DNA of 64,000 nucleotides, taken from Streptomyces sp. NBC_00353. Its GTDB lineage: Bacteria; Actinomycetota; Actinomycetes; Streptomycetales; Streptomycetaceae. The notes beneath the pieces are model-generated. The model was not told the origin of the DNA. It ran no database searches and saw only the letters and a program-made list of their open reading frames with translations. The translations under genes were made by a program, and so were the position numbers. Of the stretch, positions 62,787-64,000 are shown piece after piece (position 1 is the first letter of the stretch; each line of letters begins with the position of its first letter). The stretch spans positions 8,863,501 to 8,927,500 of the forward strand of contig NZ_CP107985.1 of assembly GCF_036108815.1 (NCBI RefSeq). Direction: 5' to 3'.

Positions 62787-62851
62787 CTGTAGATCGATCC
62801 AGCGATGACAACCCGGCCACTACTGGGAAGTGCTGGTAAATCGATGCACTG
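62787..62851. promoter_or_regulatory. LacI-type operators close to the binding-protein gene
   Basis: Two palindromic sites with a central CG: CTGTAGATCGATCCAGCG (62787-62804) and TGGTAAATCGATGCACTG (62834-62851). Their centres are 47 bp apart. They lie 25-90 bp upstream of the ABC operon start codon. Confidence 0.65.
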
Positions 62852-62915
62852 ATGCTAGGAACGCCTCAAGACGGACGTCAACAGCTGATGCACGATAATT
62901 TTCAAGGGAGTTAAC

Positions 62916-62955
62916 TGGTGTACCGGTGAAGAGCGTTCAGTAAATCGGTACACTG
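62916..62955. promoter_or_regulatory. LacI-type operators close to the lacI gene
   Basis: CAGTAAATCGGTACACTG (62938-62955) has arms CAGT/ACTG and central CG, and matches the site at 62834 at most positions. A weaker, reversed copy TGGTGTACCGGTGAA starts at 62916. They lie 33-70 bp before the lacI ATG and probably mediate autoregulation. Confidence 0.65.
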
Positions 62956-62987
62956 GGTCGTGGAATGGGTTCCGAACCGGAGGTGGC

Positions 62988-64000
62988 ATGAGCGGGGTAA
63001 CGATCCATCAGGTCGCGGAGGCTGCTGGGGTCTCCGCGAGCACGGTGTCGAACGTCCTCAACGGACGTACGGACCGTATGCAGGCGGCCACCCTGGCCCG
63101 CGTCGAGCAGGCGATCGATCAGCTGAGCTACCGGCCCAACCGTGCGGCAAGGATGCTGCGCACCGGCCGGATCAAAGTCATCGGTCTCATCGTGCCGTCG
63201 GTCGCCAACCCCTTCTGGGGGGCGCTCGCCCGCGAGTTGGAGGCCATTGCGCTCGCCGAGGGCTACCACGTACTGCTCTGCAACAGTGAGCGTGATCCGG
63301 CTCGCGAGCTCAAGTACAGCGAGGAGCTGCTCGCCGACGGGGTGAGCGGAGTGGTGCTCTGTTCCTCGCTGCCGTCGCTCGACCATGTGGCACCGCTGCT
63401 CGGCCGCGGTCTGAAAATGGTTGCCTTCGACCGCACCGCCCAGGCGGGTGATCCGCCGTCACTGGCCTCCATCAGCGTGGACAACGCGATGGGTGCCGAA
63501 CTCGCCACCCGTCATCTCATCGAACTCGGCCACCGGCGGCTGGCGTTCGTCTCCGGGTCGGTCAACAGTGTCAACCGCCGCGAGCGACTGCGTGGCTTCC
63601 GCGCCGCCCTGGAATCGGCGGGGCTCGATCCGGCCGACGCGGTGGTCTGGCCGGGCGCCGACACCACCGAGTTCAGCGACAAGGACGCCGCCGAACTGGG
63701 CCGCAGGGCGGCGGGGGAGCTCCTGTCCGGACCGCGCCCGCCCACTGCTTTCGTCGCCATCAACGACATGTGCGCGATCGGGATCTGCCGGGGTGCGAAG
63801 GATGCGGGGCGCAGTGCCGGACAGGACGTCTCGGTGGTCGGCTTCGACGACATCCTGCTCGCCGACCTCTTCGAACCACCGCTCACCACGGTCCGTCAGC
63901 CGCTGCCGGAGATGGCGGCCGAGACGTTCCAGCAGCTGCGGGCCAGGATCGACTCGGCTCCGGTGGCCGGCCGTTCCCTGCTCATCCGGCCGCGACTGGT
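62988..64000 (+). CDS. LacI family transcriptional regulator (partial, C-terminus cut by window edge)
   Basis: 337 visible residues of about 345. N-terminal HTH TIHQVAEAAGVSASTVSNVLNGRTDRM plus hinge YRPNRAARMLRTGRIKVIG, then the periplasmic-binding-like sugar sensor (IGLIVPSVANPFWGALARELEAIALAEGYHVLLCNS, ASISVDNAMGAELATRHLIELGHRRLAFVSG, FVAINDMCAIGICRGAKDAGRSAGQDVSVVGFDDILLADLFEPPLTTVRQ). ATG 62988 behind GGAGG. Divergent from the ABC/lyase operon, whose inducer is probably an unsaturated oligosaccharide. Confidence 0.95.
   Translation, partial: MSGVTIHQVAEAAGVSASTVSNVLNGRTDRMQAATLARVEQAIDQLSYRPNRAARMLRTGRIKVIGLIVPSVANPFWGALARELEAIALAEGYHVLLCNSERDPARELKYSEELLADGVSGVVLCSSLPSLDHVAPLLGRGLKMVAFDRTAQAGDPPSLASISVDNAMGAELATRHLIELGHRRLAFVSGSVNSVNRRERLRGFRAALESAGLDPADAVVWPGADTTEFSDKDAAELGRRAAGELLSGPRPPTAFVAINDMCAIGICRGAKDAGRSAGQDVSVVGFDDILLADLFEPPLTTVRQPLPEMAAETFQQLRARIDSAPVAGRSLLIRPRL

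Overview
The window is high-GC actinobacterial DNA. Strong third-position G/C, many GTG and TTG starts, tightly packed and overlapping genes, and families typical of the genus (DUF6325, DUF6328, DUF6479, OpcA, a TPR-linked Ser/Thr kinase) point to a Streptomyces chromosome. This assignment is inferred from gene content, not from a marker-gene comparison. I saw no tRNA, rRNA, CRISPR array, IS element or phage genes.

Layout. 1-6200 (minus strand): a partial short-form Rho with a C-rich leader, then the methylmalonyl-CoA mutase operon mutA-mutB-meaB. 6500-12600: small housekeeping and stress-type genes (DUF6325, SHOCT, tyrosine phosphatase, DUF1992, GNAT, two VOC proteins, DUF6328, DUF6479), including a CsoR-like operator and a perfect inverted repeat around a leaderless start. 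12685-16353: a three-subunit molybdenum hydroxylase of PaoABC type. 16541-26600: HATPase protein, succinate-semialdehyde dehydrogenase, a Rho_N-like small protein, DUF1269, lipoprotein, glutaminase-STAS, secreted endonuclease I, RlmG methyltransferase, a FadE26-like acyl-CoA dehydrogenase behind a KstR-like operator, and an AraC regulator.

26723-35760: a contiguous plus-strand pentose phosphate/upper glycolysis operon, tkt-tal-zwf-opcA-pgi-gnd-phosphatase, with overlapping stops and starts and a perfect 17-bp terminator stem. The products run from glucose-6-phosphate through 6-phosphogluconate to the non-oxidative branch, and make NADPH; 6-phosphogluconolactonase is not in the cluster.

35897-39947 (minus strand): a small glycosyltransferase locus and the most unusual part of the window. 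It has a three-module glycosyltransferase (GT32-like, GT2-like, Anp1/fungal mannan-polymerase-like), a secreted 128-residue protein with four PxGNxTxTDYG repeats and four cysteines, and a second GT2 enzyme. 40127-43846: a LysR gene broken by one in-frame TGA, an EamA transporter, and a TetR/SDR divergent pair with three tandem palindromic operators. 43949-48763: an MpaB-type oxygenase, a soluble Ser/Thr kinase with C-terminal TPRs, and a CrtI-like flavoprotein.

48785-64000: a polysaccharide-utilisation locus for an acetylated, uronate-containing polymer. LacI (partial) diverges from a solute-binding protein and two ABC permeases, followed by an SDR, two heparinase II/III-type enzymes, a YesL-like membrane protein, a secreted parallel beta-helix protein, an SGNH esterase, a Tat-exported PL8 lyase and a CE7 esterase. 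Most junctions overlap or lie within 15 bp. Repeated LacI-type palindromes fill the divergent promoter region.
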